Origin: JAQVXR01 sp050945755
GTDB taxonomy: Bacteria; Bacillota; Dehalobacteriia; Dehalobacteriales; Dehalobacteriaceae
Assembly: GCA_050945755.1 (NCBI GenBank)
Contig: JBMNTN010000002.1
Span: 1 to 64,000 of the forward strand
Reading direction: 5' to 3'
Length of the DNA: 64,000 nt
The position numbers and the translations under genes were made by a program. Each line of letters opens with the position of its first letter. Within the stretch, counting starts at the first letter, position 1. The notes beneath the pieces were generated by a model. It ran no database searches, had not been told where the DNA came from, and saw only the letters and a list, made by a program, of their open reading frames with translations. This document shows positions 52,403 through 62,649 of the stretch, in pieces.

Positions 52403-52707
52403 AAGGTAGAGTAGAGGTGTTATTGGGATTCGCCCAAAAGGCCGGGAAAATTGTTACCGGTGAAGTAGGTTGCAAAAAAAGTATAAAACAGGGGAAGGCT
52501 TATCTTTTGATAATTTCCATGGATGCCTCGGACAATACCAAAAAAGAGATGCGCTTTTTAAGTTCTGCATATGGGATTCCATATGTAGAATGGGGAACGA
52601 AACAAATGTTAGGATTAAGTACGGGAAGGTCTCCACGCGCTGCTGCAGCGGTGTTAGACCAACAATTTGCCAGTGCGATCGGTAAGTTGCTTTCTGGATC
52701 TATTTGA
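52399..52707 (+). CDS. rplGA: L7Ae/L30e-family ribosomal protein YlxQ
   Basis: A 102-residue protein of the L7Ae/L30e/S12e/Gadd45 fold, a K-turn RNA-binding family. The [20 protein letters not shown] start and the [15 protein letters not shown] segment are typical of YlxQ. Its stop overlaps a possible upstream infB start. Confidence 0.9.
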   Translation: MKGRVEVLLGFAQKAGKIVTGEVGCKKSIKQGKAYLLIISMDASDNTKKEMRFLSSAYGIPYVEWGTKQMLGLSTGRSPRAAAAVLDQQFASAIGKLLSGSI

Positions 52708-52730
52708 GTAACAACTATGGGGGTGGTTTC

Positions 52731-55394
52731 ATGGCCAAGTTAAGAGTATATGAACTGGCAAAAGAATTGTCGATGGAAAGCAGAGAAGTAATTCGTCGCC
52801 TCGGGATAATGGGGTTGGAATTAAAAAATCACATGAGTACCGTTGATGATAAATTTGCTGACCAGCTGAGGGAAATGGTGAAGCCCGGACCAAGCCGGAC
52901 TTTTACACCACCATCTCAAACTGAGCAGTTGGTGAAAAAAACAGAAAAAAGAGGATCAGAAAAATCTCCTGACAGGAAGGAAGCTAGACAAAAAGTAAAG
53001 AATGATAACCGGGAACAGTCGCGAATGTCTCGAAGTGGCGATAAATCGTCATATAAACAGCTGGAAACAAAACTAAGTGAGCATAGCCCACGCAGGGCAC
53101 AAGGGTCTCGGGTAGATGATAGGACTGTGCAACGGCAACCAGGGTCAAGACCCGGTGATCAAAGAACGCAAAAACACCAAGGAATGCAGGTTGGAGATAA
53201 CAGGCAGCAGAAGTTTTCCGGTTCAAAAACTAATGAGCAAAAACCGTCAAGGTATCAAGGATCAAAAACCAGTGATTATAAACCTTTAGTAAGGGGAGGA
53301 GAAACCGGGTATCAGAAGTCACTGGACGTAAAAAAGGATAATCTTCACTCTCGAACTCAAGGTCAAAAGTCCGATGAAAAAAGGCAACGGTCGAATGGAA
53401 CGGATTCAAAAACTTCAAAACCTTTAGTACCTGATCAGCAGTTTAAAAAGAATACTATTTCTTCTGGGAAAAAACAATTTAAAACGGAATTAAATCAAAA
53501 AGATCTGCAAAAAGATAATAGAGGCAAGGGTAGAAAAAAATCAGAAATGGATCTTCCCAAGGGTAAGGGCAATCAGAAAGGCAAAGGAAATAAAAGACAA
53601 TATAAAAAAGGAAATCTATCAAATAACGAAATCCCTGCTGCTGTACCCAAAAAAGTAGTGATTGGTGAAAGTATTATTGTTTCTGAATTAGCCAAAGGTA
53701 TGGGAAAAACTTCGGCGGAAATAATCAAAAAACTAATGGAAATGGGAACAATGGCCACCATTAATCAGGAAATTGATGCCGATACTGCTGTTTTAATTGC
53801 TGAAGAATTTGCTATTCCTGTTGAAGTAAGAGTGGATAAAACCATGGAAATAATGGAAGATCAGGAAGAAAAAGAGGAGGATTTGATCGAACGCCCCCCT
53901 GTTGTGACAGTTATGGGTCACGTTGATCATGGGAAAACTTCTCTACTGGATGCTATCAGAAAGGCTAATGTTATTGCCACCGAGGCGGGAGGAATCACCC
54001 AGCATATCGGTGCTTATCAAGTTGAAATAAATAATAAAAGGATAACTTTTTTGGATACACCAGGACATGAAGCATTTACAGCCATGCGTGCTAGAGGTAC
54101 ACAAGTAACTGATATTGCCATTTTAGTAGTGGCGGCGGACGATGGGGTAATGCCACAGACTATTGAAGCAATCAACCATGCAAAAGCTGCTGAAGTGCCA
54201 ATCATCGTGGCAATTAATAAAATTGATAAGCCAAGCGCTAATCCGGAAAAGGTTAAACAGGAACTAACGGAACATGGCATTATAGCAGAAGAATGGGGCG
54301 GAGATACAATAATGGTTCCTGTATCCGCAAAAACGCAGGAAGGTATCCCCCAATTACTGGAAATGATCTTGTTAGTTGCTGAAGTAGGTGAGTTGAAAGC
54401 TAATCCGAACCGTTTAGCCCGTGGAACGGTTGTAGAGGCAGAATTGGACAAGGGAAGAGGCCCGGTTGCCACTGTTTTAGTCCAAAAAGGGACACTGCAT
54501 ATCGGAGATAACGTGGTGGCAGGGACGACTTTTGGAAAAGTTCGGGCAATGATAGATGATAAAGGGCGAAGGGTTAAGACGGCCCGGCCTTCTACCCCGG
54601 TTGAAGTTTTAGGGTTTTCTGAGGTTCCACCGGCGGGAGAAGTTTTCGTAGCGATAGCTGATGAAAAAGATGCTAGACATATCGCAGGTAAATATCAAAT
54701 TAAAAAACGAGAAGAAGAATTGGGTAAAACTGCGCGAGTCAGCTTGGATGACTTGTTTAAGCAGATTTCAGAAGGAGAAGTTAAGGAGCTTAATATTATT
54801 ATCAAGGCTGATGTGCAAGGGTCTATTGAAGCTCTGAGTCAGTCGCTAAATAAATTAAGCACTAATGAAGTCAGGGTTAATACTATTCATAGTGGAGTCG
54901 GAACTATTACGGAGTCTGATGTTATGCTGGCATCTGCATCTAATGCCATTATTATTGGCTTTAATGTGCGTCCGGATACAAATACGAGGAAGGTAATAGA
55001 GGCTGAAAATATTGATCTTAGATTATACCGGGTAATTTATGATGCGATTGATGATGTGAAAGCTGCTATGGCCGGCCTTTTAGAACCAACTTTCAAAGAA
55101 GTAGTTATTGGACGGGCAGAAGTGCGTGCTACGTTTAAAGTTCCCAAAGTTGGTACAATTGCCGGTTCCTATGTTACGGAAGGAAAAATTACCCGTCAGG
55201 CAGGGGTTAGGGTGATTCGGGATGGAATTGTCATTCATGAAGGGAAAATTTCCTCCTTAAAAAGATTTAAAGATGACGTTAAAGAAGTGGTTAGCGGTTA
55301 TGAGTGCGGGATTGGGGTAGAGAATTTCAACGATGTAAAAGAGAATGATGCCATAGAAGCTTTTATTATGGAAGAGATAAAGAGAGAATTGTAA
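52731..55394 (+). CDS. infB: Translation initiation factor IF-2
   Basis: An 887-residue IF-2. The N-terminal IF2-N domain ([20 protein letters not shown]) is followed by a long basic, low-complexity region rich in Lys, Arg, Gln, Ser and Gly (about 65-300), then a second IF2-N domain, the GTPase domain with [20 protein letters not shown] and NKIDKP, and domains II-IV. ATG 52731 is chosen because GGGGGTGG precedes it; an upstream ATG at 52704 is not supported. The linker is the least conserved part and appears long. Confidence 0.96.
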   Translation: MAKLRVYELAKELSMESREVIRRLGIMGLELKNHMSTVDDKFADQLREMVKPGPSRTFTPPSQTEQLVKKTEKRGSEKSPDRKEARQKVKNDNREQSRMSRSGDKSSYKQLETKLSEHSPRRAQGSRVDDRTVQRQPGSRPGDQRTQKHQGMQVGDNRQQKFSGSKTNEQKPSRYQGSKTSDYKPLVRGGETGYQKSLDVKKDNLHSRTQGQKSDEKRQRSNGTDSKTSKPLVPDQQFKKNTISSGKKQFKTELNQKDLQKDNRGKGRKKSEMDLPKGKGNQKGKGNKRQYKKGNLSNNEIPAAVPKKVVIGESIIVSELAKGMGKTSAEIIKKLMEMGTMATINQEIDADTAVLIAEEFAIPVEVRVDKTMEIMEDQEEKEEDLIERPPVVTVMGHVDHGKTSLLDAIRKANVIATEAGGITQHIGAYQVEINNKRITFLDTPGHEAFTAMRARGTQVTDIAILVVAADDGVMPQTIEAINHAKAAEVPIIVAINKIDKPSANPEKVKQELTEHGIIAEEWGGDTIMVPVSAKTQEGIPQLLEMILLVAEVGELKANPNRLARGTVVEAELDKGRGPVATVLVQKGTLHIGDNVVAGTTFGKVRAMIDDKGRRVKTARPSTPVEVLGFSEVPPAGEVFVAIADEKDARHIAGKYQIKKREEELGKTARVSLDDLFKQISEGEVKELNIIIKADVQGSIEALSQSLNKLSTNEVRVNTIHSGVGTITESDVMLASASNAIIIGFNVRPDTNTRKVIEAENIDLRLYRVIYDAIDDVKAAMAGLLEPTFKEVVIGRAEVRATFKVPKVGTIAGSYVTEGKITRQAGVRVIRDGIVIHEGKISSLKRFKDDVKEVVSGYECGIGVENFNDVKENDAIEAFIMEEIKREL

Positions 55395-55409
55395 GGAAGG
55401 ATGGGTACC

Positions 55410-55769
55410 ATGGCCAAGTATCGATTTGGACGATTGGGTGAAGAGTTTAAAAAAGAAATTTCTTCTATTATTAAAGATGAGGTCAAGGACCCGAGAGTTG
55501 GTTTTGTATCTATTGTTGACGTTCATGTGTCAGGTGATTTACGGCATGCTAAGGTTTTTGTCAGTGTTTTAGGTAATGAAACAGAAGTAAAAGAGACGAT
55601 GGCAGCCCTCAAAAAGGCGACAGGGTTTATCAGGCGTGAAATAGCCCAAAGAATCCAACTGAGATATACTCCGGAGATTGTCTTTGTATATGACGATTCT
55701 ATTATCCAAGGTACCCGAATATCAAAATTACTCGATGAATGCCTAACAAAAGGTGAAAAAGATGAATAG
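55410..55769 (+). CDS. rbfA: Ribosome-binding factor A
   Basis: A 119-residue KH-fold protein that acts late in 30S maturation. The start MAKYRFGRLGEEFKKEISSI and the FVSIVDVHVSGDLRHAKVFV segment match the family. ATG 55410 is preferred over 55401 since AAGGAAGG lies about 9 bases upstream. The 3' end overlaps nrnA. Confidence 0.95.
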   Translation: MAKYRFGRLGEEFKKEISSIIKDEVKDPRVGFVSIVDVHVSGDLRHAKVFVSVLGNETEVKETMAALKKATGFIRREIAQRIQLRYTPEIVFVYDDSIIQGTRISKLLDECLTKGEKDE

Positions 55770-56733
55770 CCTAAAGGAAATCGTTGATATAATTAAAAAA
55801 AGCGACAATATTTTGCTCACGTCCCATATTATGCCCGATGGAGATAGTATGGGTTCAGTATTGGGTCTTGGTATGGCGTTGGAATCATTATCTAAAAAAG
55901 TTTATATGGTAATGGAAGATCCAATTCCTCAGCTTTATCACTTTTTAGCCGGCAGCAATAGGATAATTTCGCCTGATTCTTTTAAGGAGAATCCAGAACT
56001 GGTAATCTTTTTGGATTGTACAGAATATTCTCGGGCAGGAAGCGGTTGGTTTGAAAAATTTAATACAGATACTGTTATAATTAACATTGATCATCATATT
56101 AGCAATCAACATTTCGCCAAGATTAATTATGTAGACGGATCTGCAGCAGCAACTGCTCAGATAATTTGTCAAATTTTAAAAGAAATGAACGTTCCCTGCT
56201 CTCAGGAAATTGCTACTGCCTTGTATGTCGGAATTGTCATGGACACAGGGTCCTTTAAGTATCAAAACACTACCCCGGATACTTTGCGGAAAGCTGCTTG
56301 GCTATTGGAACAGGGAGTAGACCTTTCATTTATCAGGGAAAACTTATATGAGAATAAGTCCTTAAAAAGTCTGCAGGTTTTAGCATTAGCTTTAAACAAC
56401 CTGCAGGTTTCATCGGACAATAAGATAGCATGGACAAGCCTTAGTAAAGAGGCACTTGATGAGCTTCAGGTTAAACCCGAACATTGTGATGGTATAGTTA
56501 ATTATCCTATTTCAATTACAGGTGTACAAGTGGGACTTATGTTCCGGGAAACAGAGAACAATACCATTAAAATTGGACTGCGCTGTCGGACCGGGAGAGA
56601 TGTCAATAAAATTGCGAATTTCTTTGGCGGGGGAGGACATAAATTGGCTGCCGGATGTCAAGTAGATGGTCCGCTGGAAAAAGCCATTAAACAGGTGTTG
56701 GAGGTAACCCGTAAAGCATTAGGGGGTTCATAA
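55762..56733 (+). CDS. nrnA: DHH-family nanoRNase / pAp phosphatase
   Basis: A 323-residue DHH phosphoesterase. The motifs MPDGDSMGS, LDCTEYSR, INIDHHISNQHFA and the DHHA1-type GGGGHKLAAGC are present. It degrades short oligoribonucleotides and 3'-phosphoadenosine 5'-phosphate. Start at ATG 55762 follows AAAGGTG; a GTG at 55753 is the alternative. It overlaps rbfA by a few bases. Confidence 0.95.
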   Translation: MNSLKEIVDIIKKSDNILLTSHIMPDGDSMGSVLGLGMALESLSKKVYMVMEDPIPQLYHFLAGSNRIISPDSFKENPELVIFLDCTEYSRAGSGWFEKFNTDTVIINIDHHISNQHFAKINYVDGSAAATAQIICQILKEMNVPCSQEIATALYVGIVMDTGSFKYQNTTPDTLRKAAWLLEQGVDLSFIRENLYENKSLKSLQVLALALNNLQVSSDNKIAWTSLSKEALDELQVKPEHCDGIVNYPISITGVQVGLMFRETENNTIKIGLRCRTGRDVNKIANFFGGGGHKLAAGCQVDGPLEKAIKQVLEVTRKALGGS

Positions 56734-56735
56734 GA

Positions 56736-57647
56736 ATGGATGGTTTTATTAATCTACTTAAACCACCGGGTATGACATCCCATGATGCCGTCAACTACCT
56801 GCGCAATATTTTACGTTATAAAAAAATTGGTCATACTGGAACGCTGGATCCGGGTGCCGCCGGTGTTTTGCCAATCTGTCTGGGTAAGGCTACCCGGCTA
56901 GCGGAATATTTAACTGAGCTACCCAAGTGTTATCGAGCGGAAATTACTCTGGGGATTACCACCGATACCCAAGATAGTTACGGAAAAAAAGAAAGGGTTT
57001 GTGCTTGTACTCAGTTGGAGCAAGAAAAATTTCTTCAAGTCCTTCCGGAATTCGTCGGGGAACAAAAGCAGGTACCGCCCATGGTTTCTGCATTGCGAGT
57101 GGGGGGAAAACGACTCTATGAATTAGCACGGGAAGGAATTGAAATAGATAGAACACCCAGAACAATTAAAATATATAGCCTAACTGTGGTAAAATTCAAT
57201 TGGAGGTTAACCCATCCCAAAGTAGTAATAGATATTCAATGTTCCAAAGGTACGTATATACGCACACTTTGTCATGATATTGGGGAGAGGCTAAAAGTCG
57301 GGGCGCACATGTCATATTTAATTCGTACTGAGTCGGGACCTTTTAAGATACAGGATGCTTATACATTAGAGGAAATTATGAATTATGACCGGCAGGAAGA
57401 AAAGTTATTTATTCAACCTATGCAGGCGGGAATATGTTTTTTACCGGTAATCATGGTAGACGATATTCAGGCCAAGAGTATTAAGCATGGCAATCCGGTT
57501 TCCCTATCCGGAAATAATTTTTTAGAAAATCAAATCTACCGCGTGGAAACAGGTGAGAAAACGCTTTTAGCCATTGGAAAGGTTAGGATAGGTGCTGACT
57601 TGAAAATACCAGTACTTAAACCGCTTAAAGTCTTGGCATCTCAATAA
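56736..57647 (+). CDS. truB: tRNA pseudouridine(55) synthase
   Basis: A 303-residue TruB. The catalytic aspartate is in GHTGTLDPGAAGVLP, with YRAEITLG and KGTYIRTLCHDIG later. It modifies U55 in the T-loop of most tRNAs. It begins two bases after the nrnA stop, and the stop is followed by a 62-base gap to ribF. Confidence 0.95.
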   Translation: MDGFINLLKPPGMTSHDAVNYLRNILRYKKIGHTGTLDPGAAGVLPICLGKATRLAEYLTELPKCYRAEITLGITTDTQDSYGKKERVCACTQLEQEKFLQVLPEFVGEQKQVPPMVSALRVGGKRLYELAREGIEIDRTPRTIKIYSLTVVKFNWRLTHPKVVIDIQCSKGTYIRTLCHDIGERLKVGAHMSYLIRTESGPFKIQDAYTLEEIMNYDRQEEKLFIQPMQAGICFLPVIMVDDIQAKSIKHGNPVSLSGNNFLENQIYRVETGEKTLLAIGKVRIGADLKIPVLKPLKVLASQ

Positions 57648-57709
57648 AGATTAGTTTTGTATTAAGAGGTTTTTAATAATATTACAACGCAGTTAAGGGA
57701 GAGAGCAGC

Positions 57710-58660
57710 ATGAAGGTCATCACCAGCTTGCAGGATTTTTCTTCACAAGGAAAATTTGTCTCAGTAGCATTAGGTAATTTTGACGGAGTCCATATTGGAC
57801 ATCAGCATATTATTAAACAACTTGTCAATGAGGCAAAAAGGAAAAATGGCATCAGCGTTGTATTTACGTTTGAACCCCATCCTTTAAAAGTATTGAATCA
57901 AGCAAATTGTCCCCAGCTATTAACCAGATTGGAAGATAAACAGAGAATCATAAGCAATCTCCATGTTGATTTTCTTCTTTTGTATCCTTTTAATCTTAAC
58001 ACAGCTCAAATGATTCCTGATGATTTTGTTAAGGAAATACTCATTAAGGGACTGGGGGCAAAGCATGTTTTTGTTGGCTTTAATTTTACCTTTGGTCGAA
58101 AAGCACAGGGTACTGCAGAAACGTTGAAGGAAATTTGCGCCAATTATGGTTGCGAAGTAACAATATTCCCTCCTGTTATGGTGGATGGGGTCTGTGTCAG
58201 CAGTACCAGAGTAAGGGAATGTTTGACCAATGGCCGCATTAAAGAAGGGAACATGCTATTAGGTTCTTATTATCAGATAAAAGGAACGGTAGTGCATGGT
58301 GATAAAATTGGCAGAGATATGGGATTCCCTACGGCAAATCTGGCATTTTCTTCGGAAATAATTGTTCCGGCCAATGGGGTGTATGCTGTAAAGGTACTAA
58401 CGCGGGAAGGAGTTTTTGACGGGGTTGCTAATATTGGTTGCCGGCCAACTATTGGCAATAACCTTCCCCGAACTATTGAAATTCATATTTTAGAACGAAC
58501 TTTAAATATATATAATCAAGAAATCAAAGTTTTTTTTGTAGACCGATTAAGAGATGAAATTAGATTTTCCGGGAAGGAGCAGCTAGCTCACCAAATTTAT
58601 GAAGATGTTGAGAGAGCAAAATTTATCTTGAATAGTTTCAATTTACCGATTGTTAAATAA
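57710..58660 (+). CDS. ribF: Bifunctional riboflavin kinase / FAD synthetase
   Basis: A 316-residue protein. The N-terminal nucleotidyltransferase domain has GNFDGVHIGHQHI, and the C-terminal flavokinase domain has GDKIGRDMGFPTANLA and ANGVYAVKV. It makes FMN and FAD. GGGAGAG precedes the ATG. Confidence 0.95.
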   Translation: MKVITSLQDFSSQGKFVSVALGNFDGVHIGHQHIIKQLVNEAKRKNGISVVFTFEPHPLKVLNQANCPQLLTRLEDKQRIISNLHVDFLLLYPFNLNTAQMIPDDFVKEILIKGLGAKHVFVGFNFTFGRKAQGTAETLKEICANYGCEVTIFPPVMVDGVCVSSTRVRECLTNGRIKEGNMLLGSYYQIKGTVVHGDKIGRDMGFPTANLAFSSEIIVPANGVYAVKVLTREGVFDGVANIGCRPTIGNNLPRTIEIHILERTLNIYNQEIKVFFVDRLRDEIRFSGKEQLAHQIYEDVERAKFILNSFNLPIVK

Positions 58661-58767
58661 TAGGTCACGTGGTAAAGGAATAATAAATATCCTTTTTTCA
58701 TAAGATTTCACAAATGAGTTAATAGCGGCAGGTTGAAGATGCTCCCGTTTCATAGAGGGTGGATAGT

Positions 58768-58989
58768 TTGCGTGTAGTTATTTCCGGTCATGCCAGAAAA
58801 AGGCTAAAGGACAACCGACAGGGGAGTATCACAAGGGATGATATCATTGGTGCTGCTCAGCAAATTCCCGGACTAATACCAACGGCGACAAGATTTCGGG
58901 GATACATAGCAAAATCAGGCAGGATTTTTGATATTGTGGCAAAAGACATACCAGGTGGACGTTTGGTTATTACAATTATCGGAAAGTAG
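58768..58989 (+). CDS. Small conserved hypothetical protein between ribF and rpsO
   Basis: A 73-residue protein beginning MRVVISGHARKRLKDNRQGS, with the SGHARKRL helix and an LVITIIGK end. The pattern is that of small DUF4258-like or RelE-superfamily-like proteins, but no close family is recognised and no antitoxin partner is visible. TTG 58768 with AGAGGG 9 bases upstream is chosen; a GTG at 58759 is possible. Confidence 0.5.
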   Translation: MRVVISGHARKRLKDNRQGSITRDDIIGAAQQIPGLIPTATRFRGYIAKSGRIFDIVAKDIPGGRLVITIIGK

Positions 58990-58990
58990 C

Positions 58991-59019
58991 TTGCGTAAGT
59001 GAAAAAAATCGGTTATAAT
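58991..59019 (+). promoter_or_regulatory. Sigma-A-type promoter of rpsO
   Basis: TTGCGT (58991-58996) and TATAAT (59014-59019) are 17 bases apart. Transcription would begin near 59026, about 100 bases before the S15 start codon, giving a leader long enough for S15 autoregulation. Confidence 0.65.
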
Positions 59020-59124
59020 CCTTATGATAAATATGGGTATCAACCGTTTGCTAGGATTAACGAAAACTCCGACGTTTTTCTTGGCTGGCGGCGTTTAGAA
59101 AGATTAAAGGAGGTGAAGTTTGCT

Positions 59125-59394
59125 GTGACATTAGTATCAGAGAAGAAACAGGAAATAATTGATAAATTTAAAATCCATGAAAGCGATACCGGTTCGCCGG
59201 AAGTGCAAATTGCCATTTTAACAACAAGAATTAACCATTTAACCGAGCACCTGAAGATTCACAAAAAGGACCATCATTCCCGCAGAGGTCTTCTTAAGAT
59301 GGTTGGTCAGCGTAGGGGGTTATTAAACTACCTGAAAAAGAGTGATATCGAAAGGTATCGAAAGGTAATTGAAGCACTGGGATTACGGAGATAA
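59125..59394 (+). CDS. rpsO: 30S ribosomal protein S15
   Basis: An 89-residue S15, the family length. [20 protein letters not shown] and [20 protein letters not shown] are diagnostic. The GTG start at 59125 is chosen from AAGGAGGTGAAG upstream and from family length. S15 binds 16S rRNA and usually represses its own leader RNA. Confidence 0.96.
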   Translation: MTLVSEKKQEIIDKFKIHESDTGSPEVQIAILTTRINHLTEHLKIHKKDHHSRRGLLKMVGQRRGLLNYLKKSDIERYRKVIEALGLRR

Positions 59395-59418
59395 GGAGAG
59401 CGGATTATCCGCTCTTTA
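59395..59418 (+). terminator. Terminator between rpsO and pnp
   Basis: GGAGAGCGGA pairs with TCCGCTCTTT, and a T-rich stretch (ATTTTTTC) follows. Confidence 0.75.
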
Positions 59419-59576
59419 TTTTTTCTTATTTCCACTCCTAAAGGCAAAAGTATTTTATGGGATGCATTTTTTGTTAATAGTATTGGCATTAGAAGGAAAT
59501 AATATTATATGTGTCGAAGTTTAATTAGTTGAAAAGATAAGCATTTTTACAAAACAGGAGGTTTAAATTATTTTTT

Positions 59577-61739
59577 ATGCAGAATCAGGCGTTTAGAAAG
59601 AGTATGGAGGTTGGAGAAAGAACGTTGACCCTGGAAACCGGCCGCATGGCAAAACAGGCGAGCGGAGCTGTTTTTACTACATATGGTGACACAATGGTAC
59701 TGGCAACTGCTACAGGATCTAATGAACCTAGGGAAGGGATTGATTTTTTCCCATTGACGGTAGATTATGAAGAGAGATTATATGCCGTAGGGAAAATTCC
59801 GGGTGGTTTTATTAAACGGGAGGGACGACCTAGTGAAAAAGCAATTCTTTCCTCACGGATGATTGACCGTCCAATCAGACCGTTATTTCCCAAAGGCTAT
59901 AGAAATGATGTGCAGGTTGTTACTACGGTGATGTCTGTAGACCAAAACAATCCTCCCGATATTACGGCAATGAACGGTGCTTCTGCCGCTCTTACTATTT
60001 CCGATATTCCCTTTCAGGGACCGATAGGTGCCGTGTCTGTAGGCCGGGTAGATGGAAAGTTTATTATTAACCCTACGGTGGATCAGAGAAACCAGAGTGA
60101 TATGCGCATAACGATTGCCGGCACCAAAGACGCGGTAATTATGGTTGAAGCTGCGGCCAATGAGGTGCCGGAAGAGGAAATTCTCGAAGCCATTATGTTT
60201 GGCCATGATACTATTAAAAAAATTGTTGCCTTCATTGAAGAGTTTCGTTCTGAAGCGCTAGACTTAGGCTTGGCTAAAGAGAAACGAGAGTTTACTCCGG
60301 AAAAACCTGCAGAAGAAATGGAAGATAATATTCGTTCTTATGGCACCAGTCAGATAGACGCTGCCATCCGAAAGTGTGCTCAGGAAAAAATGGCCAAAAA
60401 GGATCGGGAAACTTATTTAAAAGAAATAAAGGAAGATATTTGTAAGCATTTTGAGGAGGAGTATCCTGAGGAAGATAAAAGTATTAAGGCGATTGTTGAT
60501 ACGATAGAAAAAGAAGTGCTTCGCCGAATAATTGCCAAAGAGAAAATACGTATTGATGGCCGGAAAATCAATGAGGTACGCCCTATTTCTGTTGAAGTGG
60601 GTGTTTTAAGCCGGACACATGGTTCTGCTCTTTTCACCAGAGGCCAAACCCAGATTCTTAATGCCTGTACATTGGGTGCAGTAAGTGATGAACAGATTTT
60701 GGATGGGCTGGGTCTTGAGGAGTCAAAGCGTTATATGCATCACTACAATTTTCCCCCATACAGTGTTGGGGAGGCTAGGCCGATTCGTGGTCCTGGACGA
60801 AGGGAAATTGGCCATGGTGCTCTGGCAGAAAGGGCTTTGGAACCGGTTATTCCTTCCGAAGATGATTTTCCGTATACCATTAGATTGGTATCAGAAGCAA
60901 TTGAATCAAACGGTTCTACATCAATGGGCAGCGTTTGCGGCAGCACCCTTTCTTTAATGGATGCCGGTGTTCCTATCAAGGCGCCGGTTGCCGGTGTAGC
61001 AATGGGATTAATCAAAGATGAGGAGCATATCACTGTCCTAACTGATATTCAGGGGATTGAAGATTTTTTGGGTGATATGGATTTTAAGGTAGCGGGGACT
61101 GCCCAAGGGGTAACTGCCATTCAAATGGATATTAAAATTGCGGGAATTAACAGAGAAGTTCTCCAGCAGGCTTTAGCTCAAGCTAAAGAAGGCCGGATGT
61201 ATATCTTAGGAAAAATGCTGGAAGTAATCAGTGAACCTCGGAAAGAACTTTCTCCCTACGCGCCGCGTATCATTAGAACAAAGATTCACCCGGATAAAAT
61301 CAGAGATGTAATCGGTACCGGAGGTAAAATTATCAAAAAAATTATTGAAGACACTGGGGCAAGTATTGACATTGAAGATGACGGCCGGATATTTATTGCC
61401 AGCGTAGATGGTGCAATGGGTGAAAAAGCGTTGAAGATTATTGAAAATATTACTCAGGATGTAGAGGTTGGACGTACTTATCTGGGCAAAGTGGTTAAAG
61501 TAATGGACTTTGGTGCTTTCGTGGAAGTGATTCCGGGGGTTTTAGATTTACCCGGAAAAGAAGGGATGGTACATATCTCCCAGTTAGCGAATAAACGGGT
61601 GGCGAAAGTAACTGATGTGGTTAAAGAAGGGGATGAAGTCCTGGTTAAAGCAATTGGCATTGACAGCCAAGGCAGGGTAAAGCTTTCCCGGAAAGAAGCT
61701 CTTCGGGACCAAGAATCACGAAAAATGTTCGAAGAGTAA
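59577..61739 (+). CDS. pnp: Polyribonucleotide nucleotidyltransferase (PNPase)
   Basis: A 720-residue PNPase with two RNase PH domains ([16 protein letters not shown] in the first, and [17 protein letters not shown] [16 protein letters not shown] in the second), a KH domain ([20 protein letters not shown]) and a C-terminal S1 domain ([20 protein letters not shown]). It degrades RNA phosphorolytically. The AGGAGGT is 14 bases before the ATG, an unusually long spacing. Confidence 0.96.
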   Translation: MQNQAFRKSMEVGERTLTLETGRMAKQASGAVFTTYGDTMVLATATGSNEPREGIDFFPLTVDYEERLYAVGKIPGGFIKREGRPSEKAILSSRMIDRPIRPLFPKGYRNDVQVVTTVMSVDQNNPPDITAMNGASAALTISDIPFQGPIGAVSVGRVDGKFIINPTVDQRNQSDMRITIAGTKDAVIMVEAAANEVPEEEILEAIMFGHDTIKKIVAFIEEFRSEALDLGLAKEKREFTPEKPAEEMEDNIRSYGTSQIDAAIRKCAQEKMAKKDRETYLKEIKEDICKHFEEEYPEEDKSIKAIVDTIEKEVLRRIIAKEKIRIDGRKINEVRPISVEVGVLSRTHGSALFTRGQTQILNACTLGAVSDEQILDGLGLEESKRYMHHYNFPPYSVGEARPIRGPGRREIGHGALAERALEPVIPSEDDFPYTIRLVSEAIESNGSTSMGSVCGSTLSLMDAGVPIKAPVAGVAMGLIKDEEHITVLTDIQGIEDFLGDMDFKVAGTAQGVTAIQMDIKIAGINREVLQQALAQAKEGRMYILGKMLEVISEPRKELSPYAPRIIRTKIHPDKIRDVIGTGGKIIKKIIEDTGASIDIEDDGRIFIASVDGAMGEKALKIIENITQDVEVGRTYLGKVVKVMDFGAFVEVIPGVLDLPGKEGMVHISQLANKRVAKVTDVVKEGDEVLVKAIGIDSQGRVKLSRKEALRDQESRKMFEE

Positions 61740-61762
61740 AAAGCACCGTCGGTGCTTTTTTG
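61738..61762 (+). terminator. Terminator after pnp
   Basis: AAAAAGCACC pairs with GGTGCTTTTT over a three-base loop, and a T follows. Confidence 0.8.
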
Positions 61763-61835
61763 CTTAGGATATAGCTCTTTCATAAATAAATCTTTCCCCG
61801 AATAACATTAATTAGCAAATAAGGGGAGGAATATT

Positions 61836-62573
61836 ATGAAAGTTATATTCTTGTCGAAAAAAAGCTTTACAAACTTGGCTATTGGTTTACTATGTTTATT
61901 AACTGTTGTTTATCTTGCTGGAAACTGGTGGCAGCAAAGTACTACGGTAACCGCTGACAAGCGTATTCCAATTTATCAGGGATCATCTGAAAAAAAACAG
62001 GTTAGTTTGGCGATAAATATAGATTGGGGAGAAGAATATCTGCCTGATATGTTAAACATCCTGGAAAGTAATCAGGTCAAAGCTACATTCTTTATCACCG
62101 GGCGTTGGGCGCAAAAATTCCCGGAAATTACCCGAAGCATAGCGCAAAAAGGACATGAGATTGGCAACCATGGATTTAGCCATGCCAGCCCAAATAAAAT
62201 GTCTCTTGAACAAAACAAGAGCGAAATTACAAGGACGATGTCAGTAATTGAAAAAGCTACCGGTAAGAGAACTCGGCTATTTGCTCCGCCCTCCGGAGAA
62301 AGAGCGGACCACGTGCTTCAGGCAGCAGCAGAGCTAGGACACTCTACTATTCTTTGGAGTGTGGACACTATTGATTGGGAGCGCCCGTCTCCTGATGTAA
62401 TTATCAACCGAGTATTTAAAAAAGTGCATAATGGAGCGATTATTCTTATGCACCCTACTAATTCGACGTTGGAAGCTCTGCCGGAGATTATTCGGGAGCT
62501 TAAAAATCGTGAATATATATTGGTTACCGTTTCAGAAAATGTATTTACCAGCGTGGCGGAAGAAGACGGATAA
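61836..62573 (+). CDS. Polysaccharide deacetylase family protein (YlxY/PdaB-like)
   Basis: A 245-residue membrane-anchored protein. A hydrophobic N-terminal segment (about 10-28, TNLAIGLLCLLTVVYLAG) precedes a NodB-type domain. Instead of the classical TFDDG motif the first motif is INIDWGEEYLPDML, as in YlxY/PdaB; the metal-type GNHGFSHASP motif is intact and ILMHPTNSTLEAL closes it. It probably acts on peptidoglycan or cortex. The pnp - ylxY - mlpA order is the same as in B. subtilis. Confidence 0.85.
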   Translation: MKVIFLSKKSFTNLAIGLLCLLTVVYLAGNWWQQSTTVTADKRIPIYQGSSEKKQVSLAINIDWGEEYLPDMLNILESNQVKATFFITGRWAQKFPEITRSIAQKGHEIGNHGFSHASPNKMSLEQNKSEITRTMSVIEKATGKRTRLFAPPSGERADHVLQAAAELGHSTILWSVDTIDWERPSPDVIINRVFKKVHNGAIILMHPTNSTLEALPEIIRELKNREYILVTVSENVFTSVAEEDG

Positions 62574-62649
62574 ATTGATATTCCTTTAAACACTTAATTT
62601 GTTGGATTGGACTAAAAACTTATTGTAAATGATTATTCGGGAGGCAACA

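Noticed and set aside
52731..53700. Antisense reading frames across the infB low-complexity linker
   Set aside because: They are shadows of the Lys/Arg/Gln-rich coding sequence and lack ribosome sites.
58999..59124. In-frame extension of rpsO
   Set aside because: S15 is 89 residues and the strong ribosome site is at the GTG 59125; the upstream part is leader RNA.
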